In this document: piece after piece, positions 1 through 6,123 of the stretch
How the letters are laid out: each line of letters starts with the position of its first letter
Numbering within the stretch: the first letter of the stretch is position 1
Source of the DNA: Syntrophobacterales bacterium
Lineage (GTDB): Bacteria; Desulfobacterota; Syntrophobacteria; BM002
DNA length: 7,995 nucleotides
Assembly: GCA_030613915.1 (NCBI GenBank)
Contig: JAUWKY010000096.1
Coordinates: 1 to 7,995 of the forward strand
Reading direction: 5' to 3'
The notes under the pieces: model-generated
Told to the model about the DNA's origin: nothing
Database searches by the model: none
What the model saw: the letters and a program-made list of their open reading frames with translations, nothing else
Made by a program: the position numbers and the translations under genes

Positions 1-20
1 AGCTGAGAGGCGTAAAGACA

Positions 21-53
21 GGAGGCTCAGGTGCTCGTTGTTTCGCAGCCTCC
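21..53. repeat. Small inverted repeat, 7-base arms
   Basis: GGAGGCT at 21-27 is the exact reverse complement of AGCCTCC at 47-53, with a 19-base loop. No T-run follows on either strand, so it does not look like an intrinsic terminator. It lies inside the unidentified open frame at the left edge and could be part of an RNA or repeat that extends out of the window, or chance. Confidence 0.35.
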
Positions 54-95
54 CACCAGTCACTCAGAAGAAACACCAGGAAGACATTTTCATTT

Positions 96-116
96 CCAAA
101 TGAGATCTCAATTTGG
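96..116. repeat. 21-base imperfect palindrome downstream of gltX
   Basis: CCAAAT at 96-101 and ATTTGG at 111-116 are exact inverted arms. The centre (101-110) is itself the palindrome TGAGATCTCA, so the element is nearly symmetric with one extra A. It sits about 90 bases past the gltX stop. No T-run follows on either strand, which argues against a standard terminator. A binding site for a dimeric protein is possible but not supported by any recognised consensus. Confidence 0.4.
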
Positions 117-206
117 CAATAGCTTCAATGTATAAACATTAAGCATACATTCTTGGGGAAAGTCCTGGAGAGAAAGGCTTTTGAGAGGATCCTCAATTTT
201 GATCCA

Positions 207-1694
207 TTACTCCATGGCCTCAAAGAAACTGGGGGCCTGCCGCAGTCGCCGCACAACCCGTTCTTTGCCCACCGCGGCGAGCACGTCAAAAAGACCAGCC
301 CCGGCAGCTTGCCCCGTAACAGCAGTCCGAGCGCCGTTGATGAGAATTCCCGCCTTAACGTCCAACTCGGTAGCCAGCCCACGGATGGCCTGCTCTACTG
401 AATCAGGGGTGAACTCTGCCAGTGCTTCCAGCCGCTCCGCCATCACAGGCAGCCATTCCTTGAGGTTCGCATGTTTCAGGATGTTCTTGCGCAGCACCTT
501 TTCTTCCATGGGGAAAACATCTGCAAAGTAAGGTCGGCCCAAGTTTGCAAAGTCCTTGGTGGTATGGTAGCGGCTGCGAATCAGGTCCACGGTGGATTCA
601 AACCATGCTTTCTTGTCACCGGCGAAGGAGGGATTCCACAACCCGGCTGCCTCCAGTTCCGCCTGCACGTAAGGCAGCAACTCATCAAGTGGCATGGTTC
701 GCAAGTAATGGGCATTCATGCTTATTGCCTTGGGGTCGGTGAAGAATTTGGGGTCGTCTTTACGAATATCGAACACGGAGTTGGCGCGATTGATGCCTTC
801 CAGGGAAAAAGCATCGATGAGTTCATCTTTGGAGAAAATCTCCCTATCATCAGAGGTGGACCACCCCAGCAGAACGAGGAAGTTCACCAGAGCCCAGGGC
901 AAGAAACCCCGCTGGCGATAGTATTGTACGGCAACCATTTCACCATGAGCCCGTTTGGAGATCTTGCGCTTTTTGGGATCCAGGGTGAGCGGCATGTGGG
1001 CGAACCGGGGCAACTTCTCCCCCAAGGCTTCGTAAATCAAGATCTGTTTGGGCGTGTTGGCCAGATGGTCTTGACCCCGGATCACGTGGGTGATCCGATC
1101 GCGGATGTCATCCACTGCATTGGAGAGGACGTAAAGGGGAGATCCGTTTGAGCGGACGATGACGAAATCTTCAATATCGCGGTACTTCTTCTCAAGTATC
1201 CCGTATACTGCATCTTCAAAGACCACCCCTCCCGGACCTCGAGGCACTTTGAAACGAATCACATAGGCACATCCCTCGTCCTCCAGTCCACCGATCTCCT
1301 CAGCAGAACGATTGCGGCAGGTCCCGTCGTAATGATAGTCATCCTTTCTTTTTCTCGCCTCTTCCCGCTTGCGCTCCAACTCTTCATGGGTGCAGAAACA
1401 CTTGTAGACATGCCCGCTTTCCAGAAGTTTCTGGGCGGCCTGGCGATGATCGTTCGCATAGGCCGACTGGAAATAGGGCCCTTCATCCCAGGTTATCCCC
1501 AGCCAGCGCAGCCCATCCAAGATAGCCCCCACGGATTCCTCTGTGGAGCGCTCAGCATCTGTGTCTTCTATCCGAACAATCAGCGTGCCCGCCGTCTTCT
1601 GGGCAAAAAGCCAGTTGTAAATGGCGGTCCTGGCCCCGCCGATGTGCAGATATCCCGTGGGACTGGGTGGGAAACGTACGCGGACTTCCTCCAT
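207..1694 (-). CDS. gltX: Glutamyl-tRNA synthetase
   Basis: This 495-residue class Ib aminoacyl-tRNA synthetase attaches glutamate to tRNA-Glu in the cytoplasm, using ATP. The Rossmann catalytic domain opens with PSPTGYLHIGG (HIGH-type signature at H17-G20), and RIEDTD follows at 41-46. The second ATP-binding signature is KISKR at 244-248, a normal GluRS variant of KMSKS. The C-terminal third is the helical anticodon-binding region, and the length is usual for the family. C99, C101 and C126 match the zinc-knuckle cysteines of the E. coli enzyme, but the position of its fourth ligand, a histidine, is N128 here; Y122 lies nearby. The ATG start is fixed by an AAGGAGA sequence 9 bases upstream and by the N-terminus matching the family. 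The gene follows uvrC on the same strand after 126 bases and has its own likely promoter. The coexistence of a GlnRS gene suggests this enzyme need only charge tRNA-Glu, but the sequence does not prove discrimination. Confidence 0.97.
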   Translation of the reverse strand: MEEVRVRFPPSPTGYLHIGGARTAIYNWLFAQKTAGTLIVRIEDTDAERSTEESVGAILDGLRWLGITWDEGPYFQSAYANDHRQAAQKLLESGHVYKCFCTHEELERKREEARKRKDDYHYDGTCRNRSAEEIGGLEDEGCAYVIRFKVPRGPGGVVFEDAVYGILEKKYRDIEDFVIVRSNGSPLYVLSNAVDDIRDRITHVIRGQDHLANTPKQILIYEALGEKLPRFAHMPLTLDPKKRKISKRAHGEMVAVQYYRQRGFLPWALVNFLVLLGWSTSDDREIFSKDELIDAFSLEGINRANSVFDIRKDDPKFFTDPKAISMNAHYLRTMPLDELLPYVQAELEAAGLWNPSFAGDKKAWFESTVDLIRSRYHTTKDFANLGRPYFADVFPMEEKVLRKNILKHANLKEWLPVMAERLEALAEFTPDSVEQAIRGLATELDVKAGILINGARTAVTGQAAGAGLFDVLAAVGKERVVRRLRQAPSFFEAME

Positions 1695-1703
1695 ATTACT
1701 ATC

Positions 1704-1710
1704 TCTCCTT
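1704..1710 (-). promoter_or_regulatory. gltX ribosome binding site
   Basis: Read on the minus strand this is AAGGAGA, a near-perfect Shine-Dalgarno sequence placed 9 bases before the gltX ATG at 1692-1694. It fixes the start codon. Confidence 0.85.
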
Positions 1711-1761
1711 CTCTAGCCCGAATATTTCATTGAGCTTCAAACTTCAAATATCACTTTTATA

Positions 1762-1790
1762 ATAATACCTTACTACCTTTGATTTACCAA
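1762..1790 (-). promoter_or_regulatory. Probable sigma70-type promoter of gltX
   Basis: On the minus strand TTGGTA (1785-1790, 4 of 6 consensus bases) and TATTAT (1762-1767, 5 of 6) are separated by exactly 17 bases. Transcription would begin near 1755, giving a leader of about 60 bases before the gltX ATG. The surrounding 126-base gap is AT-rich and contains a run of seven T on this strand just upstream of the -35 box, but no GC-rich stem precedes that run, so a uvrC terminator there is not supported. The promoter suggests gltX can be expressed independently of uvrBC. Confidence 0.6.
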
Positions 1791-1820
1791 AAAAATCGCA
1801 TTTTCCCGCTCTATGAACCT

Positions 1821-3671
1821 CTAGCCAGCCTTCTCATCCCCCCGCAGCGCAGTGCAAATGCTAGCCGCCAATTTATAACTTATCCCTGGAACTTGGCTGA
1901 TTTCCTCAACCTGGGCCCCTGCCAACCGCTTTACTGAGCCGAAAAACCGAATCAAATCCCGACGTCTTTTGGGCCCGATTCCACGAATCTCGTCCAAACG
2001 AGATTGAAGGGTTTGTTTCCGGTGGCGTTTCTGATAATAGCTAATGGCAAAACGGTGAGCTTCATCACGCAATCGGCTTAAAAGAAAGAGCAAAGGGGGA
2101 TCTTTCTTCAGCTCCAGCGGGTTTTTTCTGCCTGGCAGATAAAGTCTGTCAGTGGCATTTGCCTCAGCCTGCGTGGTGGTCCTTGGTTTCTTGGCCAGAG
2201 CCACCACGGGCACAAGATCTGCCAACTCCCGCTCTCTCAAGACTGCCAGTGCTTGATTTAGCTGTGCTTTTCCGCCGTCCACCACCAGCAAATCCGGCAA
2301 GGCCTGTTCCTTACGCACATCGGTAAAGCGGCGGTTTAGCACTTCAGCCATCATCGCTGTATCGTCGATCCGGTCCACAGTCTTGATGCGATATAGGCGG
2401 TAGGCTGATTTGTCCGGTTCACCATCCCGAAAAACTACCAGGGAGCCTACCGGAAACTTGCCTCGAAAATTGGAAATATCAATACATTCCAGGCGATGGG
2501 GGATGGATTCCAGTCCCAACCGCTGTCGTAAGCGGTCCAGAGCAGGAATAGGATCGGTTGCCCGTGTCATCTCACTCATCAGGTAGTTTGCCGCGTTGTG
2601 GGCAGCCATGGCGAGCAATTGGCGGCCTTCTCCTCTTTTGGGATGCCTTACTCCCACTCGTTTCCCTTTGATGTCTGAGAGCCACTCGGCCAGCAATTCC
2701 TGCTCTGGCAATGGTTCACTTATCAATATCTCTTCAGGGATCGGCTTGCCCTGCTCGTAGTACTGCAAGATGAACGCCCGCACCACCTCCGAAGAGCTAC
2801 TTTGCGGTTTCTTGAACACAAAGCAATGACTTCCCACCATGCGCCCACCTCTTACGAAGAGTACCGCCAACCCGAGGTTATCCCCGGCCTCATGCGTGCC
2901 AACAGCATCCTGATCGCGAAAACGGGCTGACACCATCAGCTGTTTTTCCAAAGTCTTCTCCACCGCATTGAGACGATCCCGGTACATGGCGGCCTTTTCA
3001 AACTCAAGTCTGTCCGCAGCTCGTTCCATTTCCTGCCGCAATTTCTCTTGCAAGTCTTGAGTGCGACCTTTCAAAAAAAGCACGGCCTGTTCAACCACCG
3101 GACCATACTCCTCAGGTGATATGGCGCCGACACACAACCCAAGACAACGACCCATTTGATGATTGAGGCAGGGTCTGGCCCGCTGACGAAACTTGGTGCC
3201 GCTGCACTGGCGCAAGGGAAACATTCCGTGCAGCACTTTTAGAGTTTGGCGCACAGCGTTCGCTGAAGCGTATGGGCCGAAGTACTGGGCGCCGTCCTGG
3301 CGAATGCGCCGTACCAGTGATAGCCGTGGATATTCCTCCTTCTGGTCCAAACGCAGGACCAGGTATCTCTTGTCGTCACGGAGTATTACGTTGTATCGAG
3401 GCCGATGCCGCTTGATAAGGTTTGACTCGAGAATCAGTGCCTCTTTCTCTGAACCGGTAAGGATGAATTCCAAATCCGAAATCTTGGAAACCAGTACCCG
3501 GGTTTTTGGGGACTGATGCTCTTTCTCCCTGAAATAGGAAAGCACACGTTTGCGCAGATCCTTTCCTTTGCCCACGTATAGGATATTGCCTTTGACGTCC
3601 TTCATAAGATAGACACCGGGGCTTGAAGGCAGAGTGTCCAGTTTATCCTGTAAGTCGGCAGGTGCTTTCAT
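1821..3671 (-). CDS. uvrC: Excinuclease ABC subunit C (dual-incision nuclease)
   Basis: UvrC is recruited by DNA-bound UvrB in nucleotide excision repair and cuts the damaged strand on both sides of the lesion. The 616 residues match the usual family length. The N-terminal GIY-YIG nuclease, which makes the 3' incision, shows G19-V-Y21 and Y32-V-G34, with R40 and E82 at the expected catalytic positions. C156, C168, C176 and C180 reproduce the spacing of the four cysteines that hold the iron-sulfur cluster in E. coli UvrC. A UVR domain at about 204-239 contacts UvrB. The RNase H-like 5' nuclease carries D398 (IDISN), D465 (VVDGGK) and H539 (DEAHRF). Tandem helix-hairpin-helix motifs lie at about 556-606 (IRGIGPKRR, VPGISYKLA). 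The ATG is preceded only by a weak GGAT, and an in-frame TGA a short way upstream rules out a much longer protein. The gene follows uvrB after 198 bases of repeats. No good promoter of its own was seen, so it may depend on uvrB transcription passing through the repeats. Confidence 0.97.
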   Translation of the reverse strand: MKAPADLQDKLDTLPSSPGVYLMKDVKGNILYVGKGKDLRKRVLSYFREKEHQSPKTRVLVSKISDLEFILTGSEKEALILESNLIKRHRPRYNVILRDDKRYLVLRLDQKEEYPRLSLVRRIRQDGAQYFGPYASANAVRQTLKVLHGMFPLRQCSGTKFRQRARPCLNHQMGRCLGLCVGAISPEEYGPVVEQAVLFLKGRTQDLQEKLRQEMERAADRLEFEKAAMYRDRLNAVEKTLEKQLMVSARFRDQDAVGTHEAGDNLGLAVLFVRGGRMVGSHCFVFKKPQSSSSEVVRAFILQYYEQGKPIPEEILISEPLPEQELLAEWLSDIKGKRVGVRHPKRGEGRQLLAMAAHNAANYLMSEMTRATDPIPALDRLRQRLGLESIPHRLECIDISNFRGKFPVGSLVVFRDGEPDKSAYRLYRIKTVDRIDDTAMMAEVLNRRFTDVRKEQALPDLLVVDGGKAQLNQALAVLRERELADLVPVVALAKKPRTTTQAEANATDRLYLPGRKNPLELKKDPPLLFLLSRLRDEAHRFAISYYQKRHRKQTLQSRLDEIRGIGPKRRRDLIRFFGSVKRLAGAQVEEISQVPGISYKLAASICTALRGDEKAG

Positions 3672-3694
3672 TTCATATCCGCAAAATACAGAGC

Positions 3695-3753
3695 GTCAAA
3701 TCGTTGATTAGAGAATTAGAAAATTAGAAAATTCGTTGAAATCGTTGAAATCG
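3695..3753. repeat. Degenerate octad/nonad tandem array
   Basis: Reading the plus strand without gaps, the stretch splits into one 9-base unit (3695-3703), four 8-base units (3704-3735) and two identical 9-base units TTGAAATCG (3736-3744 and 3745-3753). The octads change stepwise (TTGATTAG, AGAATTAG, AAAATTAG, AAAATTCG). On the minus strand the nonad is CGATTTCAA, close to the plus-strand nonad ACGATTTCT found after glnS. It lies in the uvrB-uvrC gap, beginning 24 bases upstream of the uvrC start, so any uvrBC transcript includes it. Confidence 0.8.
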
Positions 3754-3760
3754 TCTATCA

Positions 3761-3830
3761 CAGAGGTCAGAAGTCGGAGATCAGAGATCAGCTTTACCCC
3801 TGACCTGTGACGTCTGATCTCTGACCTCTG
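3761..3830. other. Large stem-loop from two inverted heptad arrays
   Basis: The 31-base arm at 3761-3791 and the 31-base arm at 3800-3830 are reverse complements at 24 of 31 positions; two more can pair as G-T. The loop is the 8 bases CTTTACCC (3792-3799). The first 11 base pairs from the open end are uninterrupted. In a uvrB-uvrC transcript this hairpin would sit shortly after the uvrB stop codon (3870-3872). No T-run adjoins it, so it is not a textbook terminator. It could stabilise the 3' end, attenuate read-through into uvrC, or form a cruciform in DNA; these roles are inferred. Confidence 0.7.
3762..3791 (-). repeat. Heptad array, minus orientation
   Basis: Four 7-base units of the form RGARRTC (AGAGGTC, AGAAGTC, GGAGATC, AGAGATC) occupy 3762-3789, followed by AG. 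Read on the minus strand they have the same CTGAYCT-like consensus and frame as the array at 3800-3855, so the two are inverted copies of one family. Confidence 0.85.
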
Positions 3831-3855
3831 ATTTCTGCCTGCTGGCAGCTGGCCG
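3800..3855 (+). repeat. Heptad array CTGNNNT, plus orientation
   Basis: Eight consecutive 7-base units with TG at positions 2-3 in every unit and C at position 1 in all but one: CTGACCT, GTGACGT, CTGATCT and so on to CTGGCAG, CTGGCCG. The last three units drift to a GC-richer form. The array ends 14 bases short of the uvrB stop codon. It contains TGA and TAG-type stops in several frames and is not coding. Confidence 0.88.
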
Positions 3856-3869
3856 AAGCGTCGTTCTTC

Positions 3870-5864
3870 CTAATAGACCTCCAGCCTCTGTTCTTTCAAG
3901 TCCCGTATCTCATCTCGCAAACGAGCAGCTTCTTCGAATTCGAGCTTGGCGGCTGCCTCTTTCATCTGGTTCTCCAAACCTGCAATGTACTGATCCAGCT
4001 CTTCAACCGTCTTATACTCAACAGCTTCTTCCCGCACGGTCGCTACGGTAACATAGTCACCCTCATACACGGAGTCCAGAATATTATGTATTTCCTTTCT
4101 AATGGTTTCCGGGGTAATCCCATGTGTCTCATTGTATTCCGCCTGGAGCCGGCGTCTCCTGTTGGTCACCTCCACAGCCCTCGCCATGGACGGGGTGATT
4201 TCACTGCCATATAAAACCACCTCTCCAGCCACATTCCGCGCTGCTCTGCCGCACGTCTGGATGAGCGATCTTTCCGAGCGCAAGAACCCCTCTTTATCTG
4301 CATCGAGTATAGAAACCAACGACACCTCTGGAATATCGAGACCTTCGCGAAGCAAATTGATGCCAACCAGTACGTCGAAGCGACCGAGTCTCAGATCCCG
4401 GATTATCTCCACCCGCTGGATGGTGTTGATGTCAGAGTGTAGATAACGAACTCTAACCCCCAGGTCTGTGAGGTATTCGGTGAGATCCTCGGCCATTCTT
4501 TTGGTTAAGGTGGTGACCAGAACTCTTTCGTTGCGTTCTGTTCGCAGGCGGATTTCTGCTACCAGATCGTCAACTTGATGTTCTGCCGATCGCACGCTGA
4601 TTTTCGGATCCATGAGTCCAGTGGGTCGAATAACCTGCTCTACCACAACTCCCTGGGCTTTCTGGAGCTCATACTCTGCCGGGGTAGCCGATACGTAGAT
4701 GGCCTGTGGCACCACCTCCTCAAATTCCTCAAACGACAATGGTCGGTTGTCCAGGGCAGATGGCAAACGAAAGCCGTACTTTACCAGATTAAGCTTGCGA
4801 GAGCGGTCTCCACGATACATCCCCTTGAGCTGGGGCACAGAAATATGGCTTTCATCGATAAAGAAAAGGCTATCTTCAGGATAGTAATCCAACAAACAAG
4901 GCGGCGGTTCTCCGGGATGACGGCCGGTAAGATGGCGCGAGTAGTTCTCGATGCCTGTGCAATAGCCCAACTCCTGGAGCATCTCAAGGTCGAAGCGAGT
5001 CCGCTCCTCCACTCTCTGGGTCTCCAAGAGCTTTCCTTCCTCCCTCAGTTCAATTACCCTCTCTTCCAGTTCTACCTGGATCGTTTCAATGGCTTGTGCC
5101 AGCATCGGCCTCGTTGTGACGTAATGGCTGGCCGGATAAACCGCAAGGCGCGACAGCTCTCGAGTCGCTTTGCCCCAGAGTGGATCAATTTCGAGGATGC
5201 GTTCCACCTCGTTTCCAAAAAACTCAATGCGCACCGCTCGCGCTTCCTCATACGCGGGAAAGACTTCCACCACATCCCCCCGCACCCTGAAGGTGCCTCG
5301 ATGGAAATCCATATCATTGCGCTGATAGTGAATCTCCACTAACTTTCTCAGCACTTTGTCCCGCTCAATCTGCTGCCCCTTGTCAAGATGGAGCAGTAAG
5401 CCCTGGTAAGCTTCAGGGGAACCCAGTCCGTAAATGCAGGATACACTGGCAACAATTATAACGTCTCGACGCTCAAGCAATGAGCGCGTTGCTGAGTGCC
5501 GCATCTTGTCAATTTCTTCATTGATGGAGGCGTCTTTGGCAATATACGTGTCCGTCTGGGGAACGTAGGCCTCAGGCTGGTAGTAGTCGTAGTAGGAGAC
5601 GAAGTACTCCACCGCGTTTTCGGGAAACAGTCTGTTGAATTCCCCATAAAGCTGAGCCGCCAGTGTTTTATTGGGAGCAATCACCAGGGTAGGCTTCTGG
5701 ACCTTGGCTATGGTGTTTGCCATGGTGAAAGTCTTGCCCGAACCGGTGACCCCCAGCAGCACCTGGTGCTTGAGACCGCGTTGCAGCCCATCGACCAGCA
5801 TGTCTATAGCTGAGGGTTGATCACCACCCGGTTCCAAGTCTGTTACCAAACGAAAAGCTTTCAT
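3870..5864 (-). CDS. uvrB: Excinuclease ABC subunit B (damage-verifying helicase)
   Basis: UvrB is the central protein of nucleotide excision repair: loaded by UvrA, it opens the DNA with a limited ATP-driven helicase activity, verifies the lesion and recruits UvrC. The 664 residues match the family. Walker A is GVTGSGKT at 38-45, and Walker B is DESH at 337-340. The beta-hairpin that inserts between strands is the tyrosine-rich segment starting [10 protein letters not shown] at 91-100. Helicase motif VI is QTCGRAARN at 536-544, where the E. coli protein has isoleucine instead of C538. The C-terminal UVR domain at about 620-657 ([13 protein letters not shown]) binds the matching domain of UvrC. 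The ATG start gives the normal N-terminus; its ribosome site is weak (GGGAA, 6 bases upstream). The gene diverges from glnS, and its likely promoter lies in the repeat-rich gap. No recognisable LexA box was found upstream, so SOS control is not supported. Confidence 0.98.
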   Translation of the reverse strand: MKAFRLVTDLEPGGDQPSAIDMLVDGLQRGLKHQVLLGVTGSGKTFTMANTIAKVQKPTLVIAPNKTLAAQLYGEFNRLFPENAVEYFVSYYDYYQPEAYVPQTDTYIAKDASINEEIDKMRHSATRSLLERRDVIIVASVSCIYGLGSPEAYQGLLLHLDKGQQIERDKVLRKLVEIHYQRNDMDFHRGTFRVRGDVVEVFPAYEEARAVRIEFFGNEVERILEIDPLWGKATRELSRLAVYPASHYVTTRPMLAQAIETIQVELEERVIELREEGKLLETQRVEERTRFDLEMLQELGYCTGIENYSRHLTGRHPGEPPPCLLDYYPEDSLFFIDESHISVPQLKGMYRGDRSRKLNLVKYGFRLPSALDNRPLSFEEFEEVVPQAIYVSATPAEYELQKAQGVVVEQVIRPTGLMDPKISVRSAEHQVDDLVAEIRLRTERNERVLVTTLTKRMAEDLTEYLTDLGVRVRYLHSDINTIQRVEIIRDLRLGRFDVLVGINLLREGLDIPEVSLVSILDADKEGFLRSERSLIQTCGRAARNVAGEVVLYGSEITPSMARAVEVTNRRRRLQAEYNETHGITPETIRKEIHNILDSVYEGDYVTVATVREEAVEYKTVEELDQYIAGLENQMKEAAAKLEFEEAARLRDEIRDLKEQRLEVY

Positions 5865-5890
5865 TAAGGTTTCCCACTACGCTTATTTGA

Positions 5891-5931
5891 AGATTGTAGA
5901 TTGTAATTCTTTAATCTGAAATCTACAATCT
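5891..5931. other. Stem-loop with perfect 12-base arms
   Basis: AGATTGTAGATT at 5891-5902 is the exact reverse complement of AATCTACAATCT at 5920-5931, with a 17-base loop. The right arm is part of the heptad array starting at 5916, and the left arm is a pair of heptads (AGATTGT) in the opposite orientation. This repeats the inverted-array design seen between uvrC and uvrB. On the minus strand it lies in the predicted 5' leader and promoter of uvrB. Confidence 0.75.
5900..5928 (-). promoter_or_regulatory. Possible uvrB promoter embedded in repeats
   Basis: On the minus strand TTGTAG (5923-5928, 3 of 6 consensus bases) and TACAAT (5900-5905, 5 of 6) are spaced by 17 bases. Both boxes lie in the repeat stem-loop. 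A second TACAAT occurs one heptad away at 5893-5898, and a second -35-like TTGCAG at 5930-5935, so the exact pair is uncertain. No better candidate was seen between uvrB and glnS on this strand. Confidence 0.35.
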
Positions 5932-6035
5932 GCAATCTAAAATGTAATATCCCAAATCCGCAATCCGTAATTCTGTCCTCTGTCCTCCGACCTCTGACCT
6001 CTGACGTCTGATCTCTGCTTACTGCTTACTGCTTA
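5916..6035 (+). repeat. 120-base degenerate heptad array between uvrB and glnS
   Basis: Seventeen 7-base units run without a break except for one extra T at 5972 (eight units at 5916-5971, nine at 5973-6035). Position 1 is C in 16 of 17, position 2 is a pyrimidine in all, and position 7 is T in 14. The variable bases change gradually along the array: units ending AAT on the left, then CCT forms, then three identical CTGCTTA units on the right. Neighbours resemble each other more than distant units, as expected from local duplication followed by mutation. It is not coding, since TGA recurs in the CTGACCT-type units. Confidence 0.9.
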
Positions 6036-6047
6036 CCTTTTTATCCA

Positions 6048-6076
6048 TTGAATACTCCTCCATGGCGCAATATAAT
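6048..6076 (+). promoter_or_regulatory. Probable sigma70-type promoter of glnS
   Basis: TTGAAT (6048-6053, 4 of 6 consensus bases) and a perfect TATAAT (6071-6076) are spaced by 17 bases. Transcription would start near 6083, leaving about 41 bases of leader before the glnS ATG. The -35 box starts 12 bases past the end of the heptad array, so the array lies immediately upstream, where activator or UP-element contacts would fall. Confidence 0.72.
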
Positions 6077-6108
6077 GCTGTGATTGGTTGGATGAGATCA
6101 AGAACTCG

Positions 6109-6115
6109 AAAGGAG
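6109..6115 (+). promoter_or_regulatory. glnS ribosome binding site
   Basis: AAAGGAG ends 8 bases before the ATG at 6124. It selects this ATG over the in-frame TTG at 6088, which has no Shine-Dalgarno sequence and would lie only about 5 bases into the predicted transcript. Confidence 0.88.
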
Positions 6116-6123
6116 CTGCGATT

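Larger units (their letters stand above)
1..124 (-). other. Unidentified open frame running off the left edge
   Basis: On the minus strand a frame is open from just after an in-frame TGA (125-127) to the window edge, about 41 codons, and reads protein-like with a WWEAAKQR stretch. It has no ATG. The only usual alternative start is a GTG at 74-76, and no good Shine-Dalgarno sequence precedes it. Two plus-strand frames are also open here, ending in TGA at 101-103 and TAG at 120-122, so the coding strand cannot be settled. It could be the start of a gene lying to the left, a decayed gene, or the edge of a dispersed repeat. No family was recognised. The rest of 125-206 holds no gene and no clear terminator for gltX. 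Confidence 0.2.

Noticed and set aside
1..130. tRNA, SRP RNA, tmRNA or 6S RNA downstream of gltX
   Set aside because: The hairpins do not come with a T-loop, CCA end, SRP core or other conserved signature of these RNAs.
471..1151. A 226-codon plus-strand open frame
   Set aside because: It lies wholly antisense to the catalytic core of gltX, has no ribosome site and no recognisable domain, and is a by-product of gltX codon use.
1789..1795. Rho-independent terminator of uvrC at the run of seven T on the minus strand
   Set aside because: No GC-rich stem precedes the run; the sequence is better explained as the AT-rich flank of the gltX promoter.
4575..5342. A 255-codon plus-strand open frame
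   Set aside because: It lies antisense to uvrB across its conserved helicase region; the uvrB reading is certain and this frame shows no family resemblance.
5865..5940. LexA (SOS) operator for uvrB
   Set aside because: No E. coli-type CTGT-N8-ACAG box and no Geobacter-type GGTT/ACC box was found; the palindromes present are explained by heptad units.
5916..6035. CRISPR array
   Set aside because: The units are 7 bases with no separate spacers and no conserved long direct repeat; no cas gene is present.
6088..6123. TTG start adding 12 codons to glnS
   Set aside because: It has no Shine-Dalgarno sequence and lies almost at the predicted transcription start, while the ATG at 6124 has AAAGGAG at 8 bases.
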